Below, piece after piece: positions 44,823 through 56,201 of a DNA stretch of 64,000 nucleotides. Position 1 is the first letter of the stretch, and every line of letters begins with the position of its first letter. Position numbers and translations under genes: made by a program. Source of the stretch: Rhizobium rosettiformans W3 (GTDB lineage Bacteria; Pseudomonadota; Alphaproteobacteria; Rhizobiales; Rhizobiaceae); contig NZ_STGU01000003.1 in the NCBI RefSeq assembly GCF_004912135.1, positions 186,001 to 250,000 on the forward strand, in the 5' to 3' direction. The notes beneath the pieces were generated by a model, which saw nothing but the letters and a program-made list of their open reading frames with translations, had not been told where the DNA came from and ran no database searches.

Positions 44823-45710
44823 ATGGCCAAGCAGAACACCGTCTTCAAGGATGCCTACAACCGCACGCTGAAGCTGATCGAGGAAACGGACACGCTTCCC
44901 TCGGAGCCGGAGCTCGGCGGTTTGCTCAGCGTCAGCCGGACGACCGTGCGCGCGGTTTTAACGCGACTCGGCGATGTGGGGCTCGTTGCCTGGGACAAGC
45001 GCTCGAAAACCGTGCTGCGCCGGCCGCAGCAGGCCGATTATTTTCCGGACGAAGAAACGAACTCGCTCTCGGAGATCATCGAGCGCAGCTTCATGCGGCG
45101 GATCCTGGCCGGGGGGGCTCAGCCGGGCATGCAGATCAACGAGCTGGAGCTTGCCCGCGAGATCGGTATCGGCACGACCAGCGTCCGGGAATTCCTCATC
45201 CGTTTCAGCCGCTTCGGCCTGATCGAGAAGCGGCCCAACAGCCACTGGGTGCTCAAGGGGTTCACCCGTGAGTTTGCGCTGGAACTCACCGAAGTGCGTG
45301 AGATGTTCGAACTGCGGTCGGCAGCAGCCTTCGTGTATCTGGCAGAAGATCATCCGGCCTGGGCGGAGCTCAAGGCGGTGGAAGCCCAGCATCACGCGCT
45401 GCTGGCCGATATCGACAACCGCTATACCGAGTTTTCGGAGCTCGACGAGCGCTTCCACCTGCTCGTCCAGAAGGCCTCGAGCAACCGCTTCATCATCGAT
45501 TTCTACGACATCATCTCGATCGTCTTTCACTACCACTATCAGTGGAACAAGACGAACGCGCGGGCGCGCAACCAGCGGGCGCTGGAGGAGCATCTCGATT
45601 ATATCCGGGCACTGTTCTCCCGGGATCCGGCCAAGATCGAGAAGGCCTGCCGTCAACATTTGAAGTCCGCACGAGAGACATTGCTGCAATCCATCCAGGA
45701 GATCGCCTGA
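44823..45710 (+). CDS. GntR-family regulator with two HTH domains and FCD domain
   Basis: A 295-residue regulator with an uncommon layout. A first winged HTH covers about 8-65 (SEPELGGLLSVSRTTVRAVL), a second about 80-145 (NELELAREIGIGTTSVREFL), then an FCD ligand domain from about 150 with the DERFHLLVQKASSN metal motif. Most FCD regulators have only one HTH. It is divergent from the uxaA-like operon and probably binds the TTTATCGATAAA sites. The next gene, the uxaB-like oxidoreductase, starts 2 bases after its stop. Confidence 0.9.
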   Translation: MAKQNTVFKDAYNRTLKLIEETDTLPSEPELGGLLSVSRTTVRAVLTRLGDVGLVAWDKRSKTVLRRPQQADYFPDEETNSLSEIIERSFMRRILAGGAQPGMQINELELAREIGIGTTSVREFLIRFSRFGLIEKRPNSHWVLKGFTREFALELTEVREMFELRSAAAFVYLAEDHPAWAELKAVEAQHHALLADIDNRYTEFSELDERFHLLVQKASSNRFIIDFYDIISIVFHYHYQWNKTNARARNQRALEEHLDYIRALFSRDPAKIEKACRQHLKSARETLLQSIQEIA

Positions 45711-45712
45711 CC

Positions 45713-46801
45713 ATGAGCACGCCCATCCTGCAATTCGGCACGAGCCGATTTCTCCAGGCACATGCGGACCTCTTCGTCAGCGAGGCCATGGAGGCAGGAA
45801 AGGCACTGGGACCCATCACTGTGGTGCAGACGTCGGGTGATCCGGCGCGCGCCGGGCGCATCGGAGCCCTGTCGGCGCCCGAAGGGTTTCCGGTGATCAT
45901 ACGGGGGCTGGAGGAGGGGCGGCCGGTCGAGCGGGAGCTGCGCGTTCGATCGGTAACGCGATCGCTCTCGACCTCCAGCGACTGGGCCGAGGTCAGGCGG
46001 GTCTTCGTCGAAGAGGCGAGAGTTGTGCTGAGCAATACCGGAGACAAGGGATATGCCTTGATCGAAGGGGACAGCGTCGACGGGGTCCCGCGCTCCTTTC
46101 CAATGAAACTGCTGGCACTTCTCCACGCGCGCTTCCGCGGCGGCGCGATGCCCTTGACGATATTGCCCTGCGAGCTCATCTCGCGGAATGGCGAGGTGCT
46201 GCGGGATCTGATCGTGGACCTTGCGAGCCGCCATGTTCCCGACGCGACCTTCGTGTCCTGGCTTTCGGAGCGGGTCATCTGGGGCAATACGCTCGTCGAT
46301 CGCATCGTGTCGGAGCCGATCGAGCCGGCAGGCGCGGTGGCGGAGCCTTATGCGCTCTGGGCCATCGAGCGGCAGCCGGGGCTGACGATCCCCTGCGAGC
46401 ATCCCGCAATCAAGGTGGTCGATGATCTCACGCCTTACGAGCGGCTGAAACTGCACATCCTCAATCTCGGTCATACGGTCCTGGCCGATCGCTGGCTGAA
46501 GGACGCACGACCCGAGGCGGAATGTGTGAAAGAGATCCTTGCCGATGCCGCGATCCGCACGGAGCTCGAGGCGATCTATGCACAAGAGGTCATTCCGGGA
46601 TTTCGCCAACATGGTCTGGGCGACGAGGCGGAAGTCTATGTCGCGACCACGCTCGAGCGTTTCCGCAATCCCACCCTCGACCACCGGCTGCGCGACATTG
46701 CCGGCAATCACGCGGAAAAGATCGTCCGCCGGATCATCGGTTTCAAGGACTGGTGTCCCGGGGTCGCCATGCCGAAGCTCTCGGCGATTGCCGATCGCTG
46801 A
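45713..46801 (+). CDS. Tagaturonate reductase/mannitol dehydrogenase family (UxaB-like)
   Basis: A 362-residue NAD-linked long-chain dehydrogenase. ILQFGTSRFLQAHAD is the N-terminal nucleotide motif (as in UxaB/UxuB: FGxGxFxRxH), LSNTGDKGY follows, and the active-site Lys lies in KLHILNLGH (K-x-x-x-L-N-x-x-H). It is shorter than E. coli UxaB (about 480) by loss of internal parts. Likely reaction: D-tagaturonate to D-altronate. Fructuronate reductase is the alternative. It follows the GntR gene in the same transcript. Confidence 0.87.
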   Translation: MSTPILQFGTSRFLQAHADLFVSEAMEAGKALGPITVVQTSGDPARAGRIGALSAPEGFPVIIRGLEEGRPVERELRVRSVTRSLSTSSDWAEVRRVFVEEARVVLSNTGDKGYALIEGDSVDGVPRSFPMKLLALLHARFRGGAMPLTILPCELISRNGEVLRDLIVDLASRHVPDATFVSWLSERVIWGNTLVDRIVSEPIEPAGAVAEPYALWAIERQPGLTIPCEHPAIKVVDDLTPYERLKLHILNLGHTVLADRWLKDARPEAECVKEILADAAIRTELEAIYAQEVIPGFRQHGLGDEAEVYVATTLERFRNPTLDHRLRDIAGNHAEKIVRRIIGFKDWCPGVAMPKLSAIADR

Positions 46802-46802
46802 A

Positions 46803-46819
46803 GCCGGCCATCAGGCCGG
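46803..46819. terminator. Hairpin between converging uxaB-like and AraC genes
   Basis: CCGGCC-ATCA-GGCCGG, 6 base pairs, begins right after the stop of the oxidoreductase and overlaps the stop of the AraC gene. No T-run; weak terminator at best. Confidence 0.4.
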
Positions 46820-47734
46820 TGGCTGGCCTTTCGAGCGCATGCGCCGCCGGAAGGCGGTTGGCTTTTCGACGAAGCGTTCGCTGAAGGCCTCATAGAAGCG
46901 GGAGACCGAACCAAAGCCGCTTTCGAAGGCGACGTCGGTGATCGACAGATCGGTCGAAATCAGCAGCGATTGGGCCGTGTCGAGACGATGGCGCACGATC
47001 GCCTGGTTGATCGTATGGCCTACGGCGCGCTTGAAGATCGACATCGCATAGTTCGGATGCAGACCCACCGCATTGCCGACGTCATCCGCGGAGATGCTGT
47101 CCAGTGCGTGCTCGGCGATGAAGCGCAGCATGCGTTCGATGTGTTCCACGCGTTCGCTGTCATTGGCGCTGAAGCTCGCAATGGCCGAGCCTTCCTCGCG
47201 CAGATCCCGCCAGCCGTCGCGTTCGATCCTGAGAACCCGCGCCGTCAATTCGTTGCGCACGATCTCGGTCAGGTTCTCGTCGCCGGCCAGGAGTTCCTCA
47301 CGCCAGCGCTGGAAGATGTCCCGATCCCAGGAGCGGATTTCGAGCGCTTCGATCATGGCGCCGCGAAAGACGGCATCGCGAAAGCGGCTCAAGTTTGCAA
47401 GGCCGAGGAAGACCGACATCGGCACGTAAAGGCAGACGAAACGTGTGCCCTCCTGCCGGTCGATCACCTGATGCGGGATCATGCCCCAGAAGAGGCAAAG
47501 GCGCCCTTCGTCGACCGTCAGTTCGCGGCCGTCGAACCAGTAGGTCATGTGGCCTGTCAGCACGAAGTTGAGTTCGATCTGGCTGTGCATGTGCGGGCCC
47601 GCCATGCGCTGGACCGTCAGATTTTCGCCGGCACAAAAGCGGTGATCGCCGAAGATGACCAGCGGGTGGCGTGGGTCGTGATCCGGGTGAACCGGGACCG
47701 ATTCGTCCTCCAGCAGCGGCTTCACATGTTCCAA
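46811..47734 (-). CDS. AraC-family transcriptional regulator of the galactoside operon
   Basis: A 307-residue regulator: an N-terminal cupin (about 25-160, with HMHSQIELNFVLTGHMTYWF) that would bind sugar and a C-terminal pair of AraC HTH motifs (about 205-300, ISADDVGNAVGLHPNYAMSIFK and ITDVAFESGFGSVSRFYEAF in part). It is divergent from the galactoside importer with 150 bases between, so it is the likely activator. The frame opens at TTG 47734; GTG 47725 is also possible; no clear ribosome site decides. Confidence 0.9.
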   Translation of the reverse strand: MEHVKPLLEDESVPVHPDHDPRHPLVIFGDHRFCAGENLTVQRMAGPHMHSQIELNFVLTGHMTYWFDGRELTVDEGRLCLFWGMIPHQVIDRQEGTRFVCLYVPMSVFLGLANLSRFRDAVFRGAMIEALEIRSWDRDIFQRWREELLAGDENLTEIVRNELTARVLRIERDGWRDLREEGSAIASFSANDSERVEHIERMLRFIAEHALDSISADDVGNAVGLHPNYAMSIFKRAVGHTINQAIVRHRLDTAQSLLISTDLSITDVAFESGFGSVSRFYEAFSERFVEKPTAFRRRMRSKGQPPA

Positions 47735-47884
47735 ATCTTAGGATCCCGGAAAAGTTCGGTGAAAACTCGGTAGATTATTACGGGTTTGAATCGGATGATC
47801 AAGCAGAGCTGGGAATTCCGCTCCGGTGGGATCCGGGGCTTCAAGCTCCGCAATGCGATGCATAACGGTCATAGGGAGGAAAAC

Positions 47885-49117
47885 ATGACCTTTTTCAAAA
47901 GCCTGAGCAGCTTTGCTCTGGGTGCAACCCTTCTGTCGTCTACCGCGTTCGCCGGTGAAATCGTTCTCAATTCCGACCATTCCGATCCGGCGCCGAAAAA
48001 GGCGATGGAAGAATTGATCGCCGATTTCCAGAAGGCCAATCCTGATATCACGGTGAAGTGGAACAACTTCGACCACGAAGGCTACAAGTCCGCCATCCGC
48101 AACTTCCTGACCGCCGATGCGCCTGACGTCGCCGCCTGGTATGCCGGCAACCGCATGGAGCCCTTCGTCAAGGCGGGCCTGTTCGAAGACGTTTCCGATG
48201 TCTGGGAAGCCAATGGCCTGAACGACCAGCTGAAGTCGGCTTCCGCCTCTATGACCATCGATGGCAAGAAGTGGGGCGTGCCCTACACTTATTACCAGTG
48301 GGGCATCTACTACCGTAAGGACATCTTCGCCGAACAGGGCATCGAGCCGCCGAAGAACTGGGCCGAATTCCTGGCTGCCTGCGAGAAGCTGAAGTCTGCT
48401 GGCATCACGCCGATCACCATCGGCACCAAAGCCCTGTGGCCGACGGGCGGCTGGTTCGATTATCTCAATCTGCGCGTCAACGGTTACGAGTTCCACATGG
48501 AGCTGACCTCGGGCAAGGTTCCCTACACCGATCCGCGCGTGAAGGCCGTGTTCGAGAAGTGGGGCGAGCTGGTCAATGCCGGCTACTTCAATGAAAACCA
48601 TGCCGCGATCGACTGGCAGGATGCCATTCCGCAGATGGTGCAGGGCAAGGCCGCCATGTATCTGATGGGCAACTTTGCCGTTGCCACCATGAAGGACGGT
48701 GGCCTGACCGAAGACCAGATCGGCTTCATGCAGTTCCCCGAAATCACGGCCGGTATCCCGATGGCCGAGGAAGCGCCGACCGACACCTTCCATATCCCGT
48801 CAGGCGCGAAGAACAAGGAAGATGCGAAGAAGTTCCTCGCCTATCTGGCTTCGCCGGAAGCGCAGACCAAGATGAACGCCACGCTCGGCCAGCTGCCGGT
48901 CAACAACCAGGCTGAAAAGCCGGCGGATCCGTTCCTCAATGCCGGTTTCGAGATGCTGTCGAACGCCTATGCGCTCGCGCAGTTCTACGATCGCGATGCC
49001 AATGCCGAAATGGCGAAGGCCGGCATGGAAGGCTTCCAGGAATTCATGGTCAAGCCTGACCGCCTGGATGCGATCCTCGAGCGCCTCGAAAAGGTTCGCG
49101 CCCGCGTTCACAAGTAA
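47885..49117 (+). CDS. Galactoside ABC transporter substrate-binding protein (LacE-like)
   Basis: A 410-residue extracellular solute-binding protein of family 1 (MalE-like). Signal peptide 1-23 (STAFA-GE). KWNNFDHEGYKSAIRNFL and the WGVPYTYYQWGIYYRKDIF sugar-site stretch are visible in part. ATG 47885 has a GGGAGGA site. It begins an operon of importer genes and two galactosidases. The arrangement recalls lacEFGZK of Agrobacterium radiobacter. Likely ligands are lactose, melibiose, raffinose or galactinol. Confidence 0.9.
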   Translation: MTFFKSLSSFALGATLLSSTAFAGEIVLNSDHSDPAPKKAMEELIADFQKANPDITVKWNNFDHEGYKSAIRNFLTADAPDVAAWYAGNRMEPFVKAGLFEDVSDVWEANGLNDQLKSASASMTIDGKKWGVPYTYYQWGIYYRKDIFAEQGIEPPKNWAEFLAACEKLKSAGITPITIGTKALWPTGGWFDYLNLRVNGYEFHMELTSGKVPYTDPRVKAVFEKWGELVNAGYFNENHAAIDWQDAIPQMVQGKAAMYLMGNFAVATMKDGGLTEDQIGFMQFPEITAGIPMAEEAPTDTFHIPSGAKNKEDAKKFLAYLASPEAQTKMNATLGQLPVNNQAEKPADPFLNAGFEMLSNAYALAQFYDRDANAEMAKAGMEGFQEFMVKPDRLDAILERLEKVRARVHK

Positions 49118-49205
49118 ACACAAGAGCTCCCTGCGCCGGGTGCTGTGGGTCTCCTTGGCCCATGGCATCCGGTTGCCGTTTCCCTTGACCTTCAGAGGTG
49201 CCGCC

Positions 49206-50114
49206 ATGAGCAACACCGTTCCTTCGTCGTCCGGTTTCTGGAAGCGAAACCAGCAGACGCTTGCGCCTTTCCTGTTCCTGGCGCCCGGCATGCTGATGTT
49301 CCTGATCTACGTGCTCGTGCCGATCTTCGAGTCGATCTGGATCAGCTTTCACGACTGGGACGGTCTCGGCGCCATGACCTGGATCGGCTTCGGCAATTAT
49401 GCCGAGCTCATTGACGACGATGCCTTCTACACGTCGCTTTCCAACAACGTCATCTGGCTGGTGCTCTATCTGCTGTCGATCCCGGCGGGTCTCGCTGTCG
49501 CCCTCTTCCTCAACCAGACCGTCGCAGGGATCCGGCTCTACAAATCCCTGTTCTTCTTCCCCTTCGTGATCAGCCAGGTCGTTGTGGGTCTGATGTTCAC
49601 CTGGTTCTATGCGCCGGATTTCGGCCTGTTCGCCAAGCTCACGGAGATGCTGTTCGGCGAGCAGATCGCCGTGCTGGCCGAGGAACGCTACGTCACCTAC
49701 GGCATTATCGTTGCGGGTCTCTGGCCGCAGACGGCCTATTGCATGATCCTCTATCTGACGGGTCTCAACAACATCAATCCGGAGCAGGTCGAAGCCGCGC
49801 GCATGGATGGCGCCAAGGGTTTGAAGCTGCTCTGGTATGTGATCCTGCCGCAGTTGGCACCCGCCACCTTCATCGCCATGGTCGTGACCGTCATCGGCTC
49901 GCTGCGCTCCTTCGACCTCGTATCCATCATGACCGCCGGCGGGCCCTACGGCTCCAGCCAGGTGCTCTCCTACTTCATGTATGAGCAGGCGCTCTCGGAA
50001 TACGGGTTCCGCATGGGCTACGGCGCATCGATCGCTGTCGTGCTGTTCCTCATCATGATGGTCTTCATCTCGCTCTTCATCGTCCGCATGCTCGCCCAGG
50101 AAAGGAACGCCTGA
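49206..50114 (+). CDS. Galactoside ABC transporter permease 1 (LacF-like)
   Basis: A 302-residue MalF-type permease with six membrane segments; the EAARMDGAKGLKLLWYVILPQL coupling motif (EAA loop) is at about 196-217. The start ATG 49206 has no strong site, and an 88-base gap follows the binding-protein gene. It overlaps the next permease by one base (TGATG). Confidence 0.92.
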   Translation: MSNTVPSSSGFWKRNQQTLAPFLFLAPGMLMFLIYVLVPIFESIWISFHDWDGLGAMTWIGFGNYAELIDDDAFYTSLSNNVIWLVLYLLSIPAGLAVALFLNQTVAGIRLYKSLFFFPFVISQVVVGLMFTWFYAPDFGLFAKLTEMLFGEQIAVLAEERYVTYGIIVAGLWPQTAYCMILYLTGLNNINPEQVEAARMDGAKGLKLLWYVILPQLAPATFIAMVVTVIGSLRSFDLVSIMTAGGPYGSSQVLSYFMYEQALSEYGFRMGYGASIAVVLFLIMMVFISLFIVRMLAQERNA

Positions 50115-50965
50115 TGTTCCCCACTCCGATCCAGAAGGCCTCGCCCTTTGCGCAGACGGCCTACAAGATCCTGCTGCCGGTTGCGCTCTTCCTCTGGCTG
50201 CTGCCGCTGATCGGCGTTGCGATCACGTCGGTTCGCCCGGCAGGCGACCTCGCCGCCGGCAATTACTTCGGGATCCCGTCAGGCTTTGCCGGCTTCGAGA
50301 ACTATTCGGCGGTCTTCAACAACTCGCCGATCGGCTACTACATCCTGAACTCGTTCAAGGTGACAATCCCGACCGTCATCGGCGCGGTGGCGCTCTCCTG
50401 CCTCACGGGCTTTGCGCTCGCGGTCTACAAGTTCAAGGGCAATCTCGTCCTGTTCTTCATGTTCGTCGCCGGCAATTTTATCCCGTTCCAGATCCTGATG
50501 GTACCGGTCCGCGACATGACGCTGAGGGCCGGTCTCTACGACACGACGATGGGTCTCGTGCTCTTCCATGTCGCCTTCCAGACCGGCTTCTGCACGCTGT
50601 TCATGCGCAATTTCATCAAGGGCCTGCCCTTTGCACTGATCGAATCGGCCCGCGTCGAAGGCGTGTCGGAATGGCGGATCTTCCGCTACATCGTGCTGCC
50701 CTTGATGCGCCCGGCAATCGCTGCTCTGTCGGTGCTGATCTTCACCTTCGTCTGGAACGACTACTTCTGGGCGACCGTCTTGGTGCAGGGCCAACATGCC
50801 ATGCCGGTGACTGCTGGCCTCTATTCGCTGAATGGCCAGTGGGTTGCCGCCTGGCATCTCGTTTCCGCCGGTTCGATCGTCGCGGCCCTGCCGCCGGTCG
50901 CCATGTTTTTTCTGATGCAGCGTCACTTCATCGCTGGCCTCACACTCGGAGCGACCAAGGGATGA
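50114..50965 (+). CDS. Galactoside ABC transporter permease 2 (LacG-like)
   Basis: A 283-residue MalG-type permease. Six membrane segments, EAA loop ESARVEGVSEWRIFRYIVLP at about 177-196. An AAAGGAA site lies inside the end of the first permease gene. Four-base overlap (ATGA) with the alpha-galactosidase gene. Confidence 0.92.
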   Translation: MFPTPIQKASPFAQTAYKILLPVALFLWLLPLIGVAITSVRPAGDLAAGNYFGIPSGFAGFENYSAVFNNSPIGYYILNSFKVTIPTVIGAVALSCLTGFALAVYKFKGNLVLFFMFVAGNFIPFQILMVPVRDMTLRAGLYDTTMGLVLFHVAFQTGFCTLFMRNFIKGLPFALIESARVEGVSEWRIFRYIVLPLMRPAIAALSVLIFTFVWNDYFWATVLVQGQHAMPVTAGLYSLNGQWVAAWHLVSAGSIVAALPPVAMFFLMQRHFIAGLTLGATKG

Positions 50966-53059
50966 GCACGATTGTCACCATCGATTCTGGACAGCTCGCG
51001 CTCAGCCTGCGACTGCCGGAAATTGGAATGCCGGAGATCCTGTCCTTCGGGTCGGAACCTGTCGAAGCCGATCCGCTGTTCGAGATCGAACGGTCGAGTC
51101 GCGTCAATGGTATGGACGTCGCCGTACCGTCAGCGGTTCTACTGCCGACAGGCGGCATGGGCTTCTTCGGCTGGCCGGCGATTGCCGGTCACCGAAACGG
51201 CCGCGACTTCGTCGCGCAGTTTGGCGACTGGACTGTTGGCCGAGATGGCAACCAAACGGTGTTGACCGGTGTGGATGTGATTGCGGGTCTTTCGCTGGCG
51301 ATCATGCTGACGGCGCATGCCTCGGGCCTCATCTCCATGGCCACGGTGCTGACCAATACCGGTGCCAGTGATTATCAGCTCGATCGCTGCATGGCCGGCA
51401 CGTTCCTGGCGCCCGCAGGTGACCTGCAGGTGATGAGCTTCACCGGCATCTGGGGTCGTGAGTTCCAGACGCGGCGCGAGCTTCTCGGCAATGGCACCTG
51501 GATCCAGGAAAACCGTCGTGGGCGCACGTCACATGACCGCTTCCCGATGTTGTTCATCGAAAGCGAAACCCAGATCTTCGGCGTGACACTCGGTTTCAGC
51601 GGCAACCACCAGATGGTGATCGACCGGACCGACGACGGCCAGCGCGTCGTGCATCTGGGAGAGCTGTTCGAGCCGGGTGAGATCATCCTTGCGCCGGGCG
51701 AAAGCTATGAGAGCCCGACGGCCTATGCCGGTGCCGATACGGAAGACTTCCACGCCTTTGTCCGCGAGGAGTTGACCACCTGGCCGGGCGGCAGCATGAG
51801 CCCCCGTCCGGTGACGCTCAACACCTGGGAAGGCAATTACTTCGACCATCAGATGGACTCGCTGAAGGCTCAGGCGACGGCGGCCGCAGAGCTCGGGATA
51901 GAGCGCTTCGTGCTCGACGATGGCTGGTTCGGCAAGCGCGACGACGACACGACCAGCCTTGGCGACTGGGACATCGACGCACGGAAATACCCTGATGGTC
52001 TGAAGCCGCTGGTCGATCACGTGACCGGGCTTGGCATGCAGTTCGGCATCTGGTTCGAGCCCGAGATGGTGAACCCGGTGTCCGAGCTCTACAAGGCGCA
52101 TCCCGACTGGGCGCTGACCATCGAGGGTCGCCCTATCTTGGAATCACGCACCCAGCTGGTGCTGGATCTGACGCGTCCGGAGGTCTCCGACTATCTCTTC
52201 GGCAAGATCGACGCGGTGCTGTCGAACCATGCCGTCTCCTACATCAAGTGGGACATGAACCGCGACCTGACGCATGCGGCCGGTCGCGACGGCAAGGCGA
52301 AAACATCAGCCCAGACCCGCGCCGTCTATGCGCTGATGGACCGTGTTCGTGCGGCCCATCCCGATGTCGAAATCGAAAGCTGCGCTTCCGGTGGCGGGCG
52401 TATCGACTACGGTGCCTTGAAGCGCACCCATCGCGTCTGGACGTCGGATTGCACCGATGCGCTGGAGCGGCTGGAGATCCAGCGTGGCGCGTCCGTCTTC
52501 GTGCCGCCGGAAATTCTCGGCAGCCATATCTCGGCCTCGCCGAACCATCAGACCGGTCGTCGGCACACGCTTGCTTTCCGGGCCTTGGTGGCCATTGCCT
52601 ATCATCTCGGTGTGGAGCTCAACCCGCTCGAACTGACCGATGCGGAGCGCGACGAGCTCAAGGTCTATATCGAGACCTACAAGCGGCTGCGCGATCTCTT
52701 CCATGCGCCGGGCGCCAATTTCCGCATGGAGCCGATCGACGGTCGCTATGTCTGGGGTGCGGCTTCGGACGAGAAGATCGTGGTGATCGTCGCTCAGGGG
52801 CCGCAGATGGTGGGCGAACAGCCAGCACCGCTGCGTCTGCCCGAGCACGTGACCCAGTTTGGCGGCCAGTGGCGGATCAAGACCGTGCTGCCGGCAGAAC
52901 CGCAATTCATCCGTATCTCCGAGGGGCAGAAAGCGCTGCTTTCCGGCGGTGTCAGTTTCGCGCTTTCCAGTGCCGGTCTTGCCGGCCTGCCGCTGCCGAT
53001 GCTGATGCCCGAAAGCGCACTTCTCCTCGAACTCGAACCGATCAAGGGAGGCAAGACCC

Positions 53060-53067
<8 letters not shown>
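50962..53067 (+). CDS. Alpha-galactosidase, glycoside hydrolase family 36
   Basis: A 701-residue retaining alpha-galactosidase. An N-terminal beta-sandwich (about 1-290) precedes the barrel, which begins VTLNTWEGNYFDH. The nucleophile is Asp431 in YIKWDMN and the acid/base Asp496 in TSDCTDALE. CASGGGRIDYG lines the sugar site. A C-terminal beta domain follows. There is no signal peptide, so hydrolysis takes place in the cytoplasm after import of melibiose- or raffinose-type sugars. The start overlaps permease 2, the end overlaps the ATPase gene by 8 bases. Confidence 0.94.
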
Positions 53068-54150
<1,083 letters not shown>

Positions 54151-54151
<1 letters not shown>

Positions 54152-56082
54152 TGCTGGGCGTCTGCTACTATCCGGAACACTGGGACGAAAGCCGGTGGCG
54201 AACCGACGCGCGCCGGATGCGCGAACTCGGCATTTCCTTCGTGCGTATCGGCGAATTCGCCTGGTCCCGTTTGGAGCCCTCGCGCGACACCTTCACCTTC
54301 GAATGGCTCGACCGGGCGATCAACGTGCTGCATGAAGCGGGCCTGAAGGTCGTGCTCGGCACGCCAACCGCGACCCCGCCCAAGTGGCTGGTGGACGAAT
54401 GCCCCGATATCATTCCCTATGACGAACAGGGCAGCCCGCGCGGCTTCGGCTCGCGGCGTCACTACACCTTCTCATCGGAAACCTGGTGGAAGGAGAGCGC
54501 GCGGATCGTCGAGATCGTCGCCGAACGTTATGGCGAGCATCCCGGCATCGTAGGCTGGCAGACGGACAATGAATATGGCTGTCATGATACCACGCTCTCC
54601 TGGGGGCCCGAGGATCTGAAGAGCTTCAAGCGCTGGCTGCGCCTGCGCTACCAATCGACGGACCAGCTGAACGAGGCCTGGGGTTCGGTCTTCTGGTCGA
54701 TGGAGCTTTCGAGCTTCGACGACGTCGCGCTTCCCAACCTGACGGTGACCGAGCCGAACCCGGCGACCCGTCTCGACTTCTGGCGCTTCCATTCGGATCA
54801 GGTCGCGGCCTATGACAAGATGCAGTGCGAGATCATCCGCAAGCATTCGCCTGACCGCTGGGTCACCCATAACTTCATGGGCTTCGTGTCCGACTTCGAC
54901 CACTTCAAGGTCGGCGACAATCTCGATCTTGCCTCCTGGGACAGCTATCCGATCGGCTTCGTTGAGAAGTTCCCCTTCACCGAAGACGAACGCAATCGCT
55001 GGGCCGAGACCTCGCATCCCGATATCGCGCCCTATCACCACGATCTCTACCGTGCCGTCGGCAAGGGTCGCTTCTGGGTGATGGAACAGCAGCCGGGCCC
55101 AGTGAACTGGGCGCCGTGGAACCCCGTGCCGAAGCCGGGTATGGTGCGTCTGTGGACCTGGGAGGCGCTCGCGCATGGCGCTGATGTCGTCAGCTATTTC
55201 CGCTGGCGCCAGGCACCGTTTGCGCAGGAACAGATGCATGCGGGTCTGAACCTGCCCGGCCTCGACGAGTGGTCGCCGGGCGGCAAGGAAGCCATGCAGG
55301 TGTCGGACGAACTGGCCGCCCTTGGCGCACTTCCCGAAACGAGCCAGGCGCCTGTCGCGCTGGTCTTCGACTATCAGAGCTACTGGTCGACGATGATCCA
55401 GCCGCAGGGCAAGGATTTCCGCTACGAAGAACTCTGCTTCCGCTGGTACGAGGCGCTTCGCCATCTGGGCCTGAACGTCGATTTCGTCCGTCCGGGCGCG
55501 TCGCTCGAGGGTTATCCGCTGGTCGTCGTGCCCTGCATGACGGAAGTCACCGAAGCGGTTCTCGCCGAGCTTGAGAAGGCCAAGGGCGTTGTGGTTATCG
55601 GCGCACGCACAGGCTCTCGCGACCGCAATTTCCGCATTCCGGAAAACCTGCCGCCGGGTCCGCTGGGCGCACTCACGGGCAATCGTGTCGTTCAGGTCTC
55701 CTCCCTACGTCCGGGTCTCTCGGATGGCGTCTCCGGTGCGGTTACGGGTCATGCGATCCGTTGGCGCGAATATCTGGAGACCTCGGCCTCGGTGCTCGCC
55801 ACCTTCGACAATGGCGATCCGGCACTGACCGAAAAGGGCAATGTGCTCTATCTCGCCTGCTGGGCCGATGCCGATCTGCTGGCCGAGGTGCTGGAGCTGG
55901 CCACCAAGAAGGCAGGCGTTGCGACGCTGCGCGTGCCCGACTTCATCCGTATCCGTCGCCGCGGCAATCTTGTCTTTGCCTTCAACTACGGAACGGAAGA
56001 CTGGGCGCTGCCTGCCGGTGCCGAGCCGGTGTTGGGCGAGCGCGTGCTGAAACCGCAGGCGGTCGCCGCCTGGCGGGCCTGA
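54151..56082 (+). CDS. Beta-galactosidase, glycoside hydrolase family 42
   Basis: A 643-residue GH42 enzyme. It begins MLGVCYYPEHWDE; the acid/base is Glu141 in TDNEYG and the nucleophile Glu312 in WVMEQQPG. A trimerisation domain and a C-terminal beta domain follow the barrel. No signal peptide, so it acts inside the cell on lactose or plant galactosides. Last gene of the operon; a GC-rich hairpin with a short T-run follows. Confidence 0.94.
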
Positions 56083-56099
56083 AATTAGAAGTTCACTCG

Positions 56100-56123
56100 G
56101 GGCCGGCGTCATGCCGGCCCTTT
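56100..56123 (+). terminator. Terminator of the galactoside operon
   Basis: GGGCCGGC-GTCAT-GCCGGCCC, an 8-base-pair perfect stem followed by TTT, 18 bases after the beta-galactosidase stop. Confidence 0.7.
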
Positions 56124-56201
56124 CCGTTCCGGCCGGATCTGTTCGGAACTCATCCATGGCTCACCGGTTTGACCCTCGAACCCACACGAGGAGACGAACA
56201 C

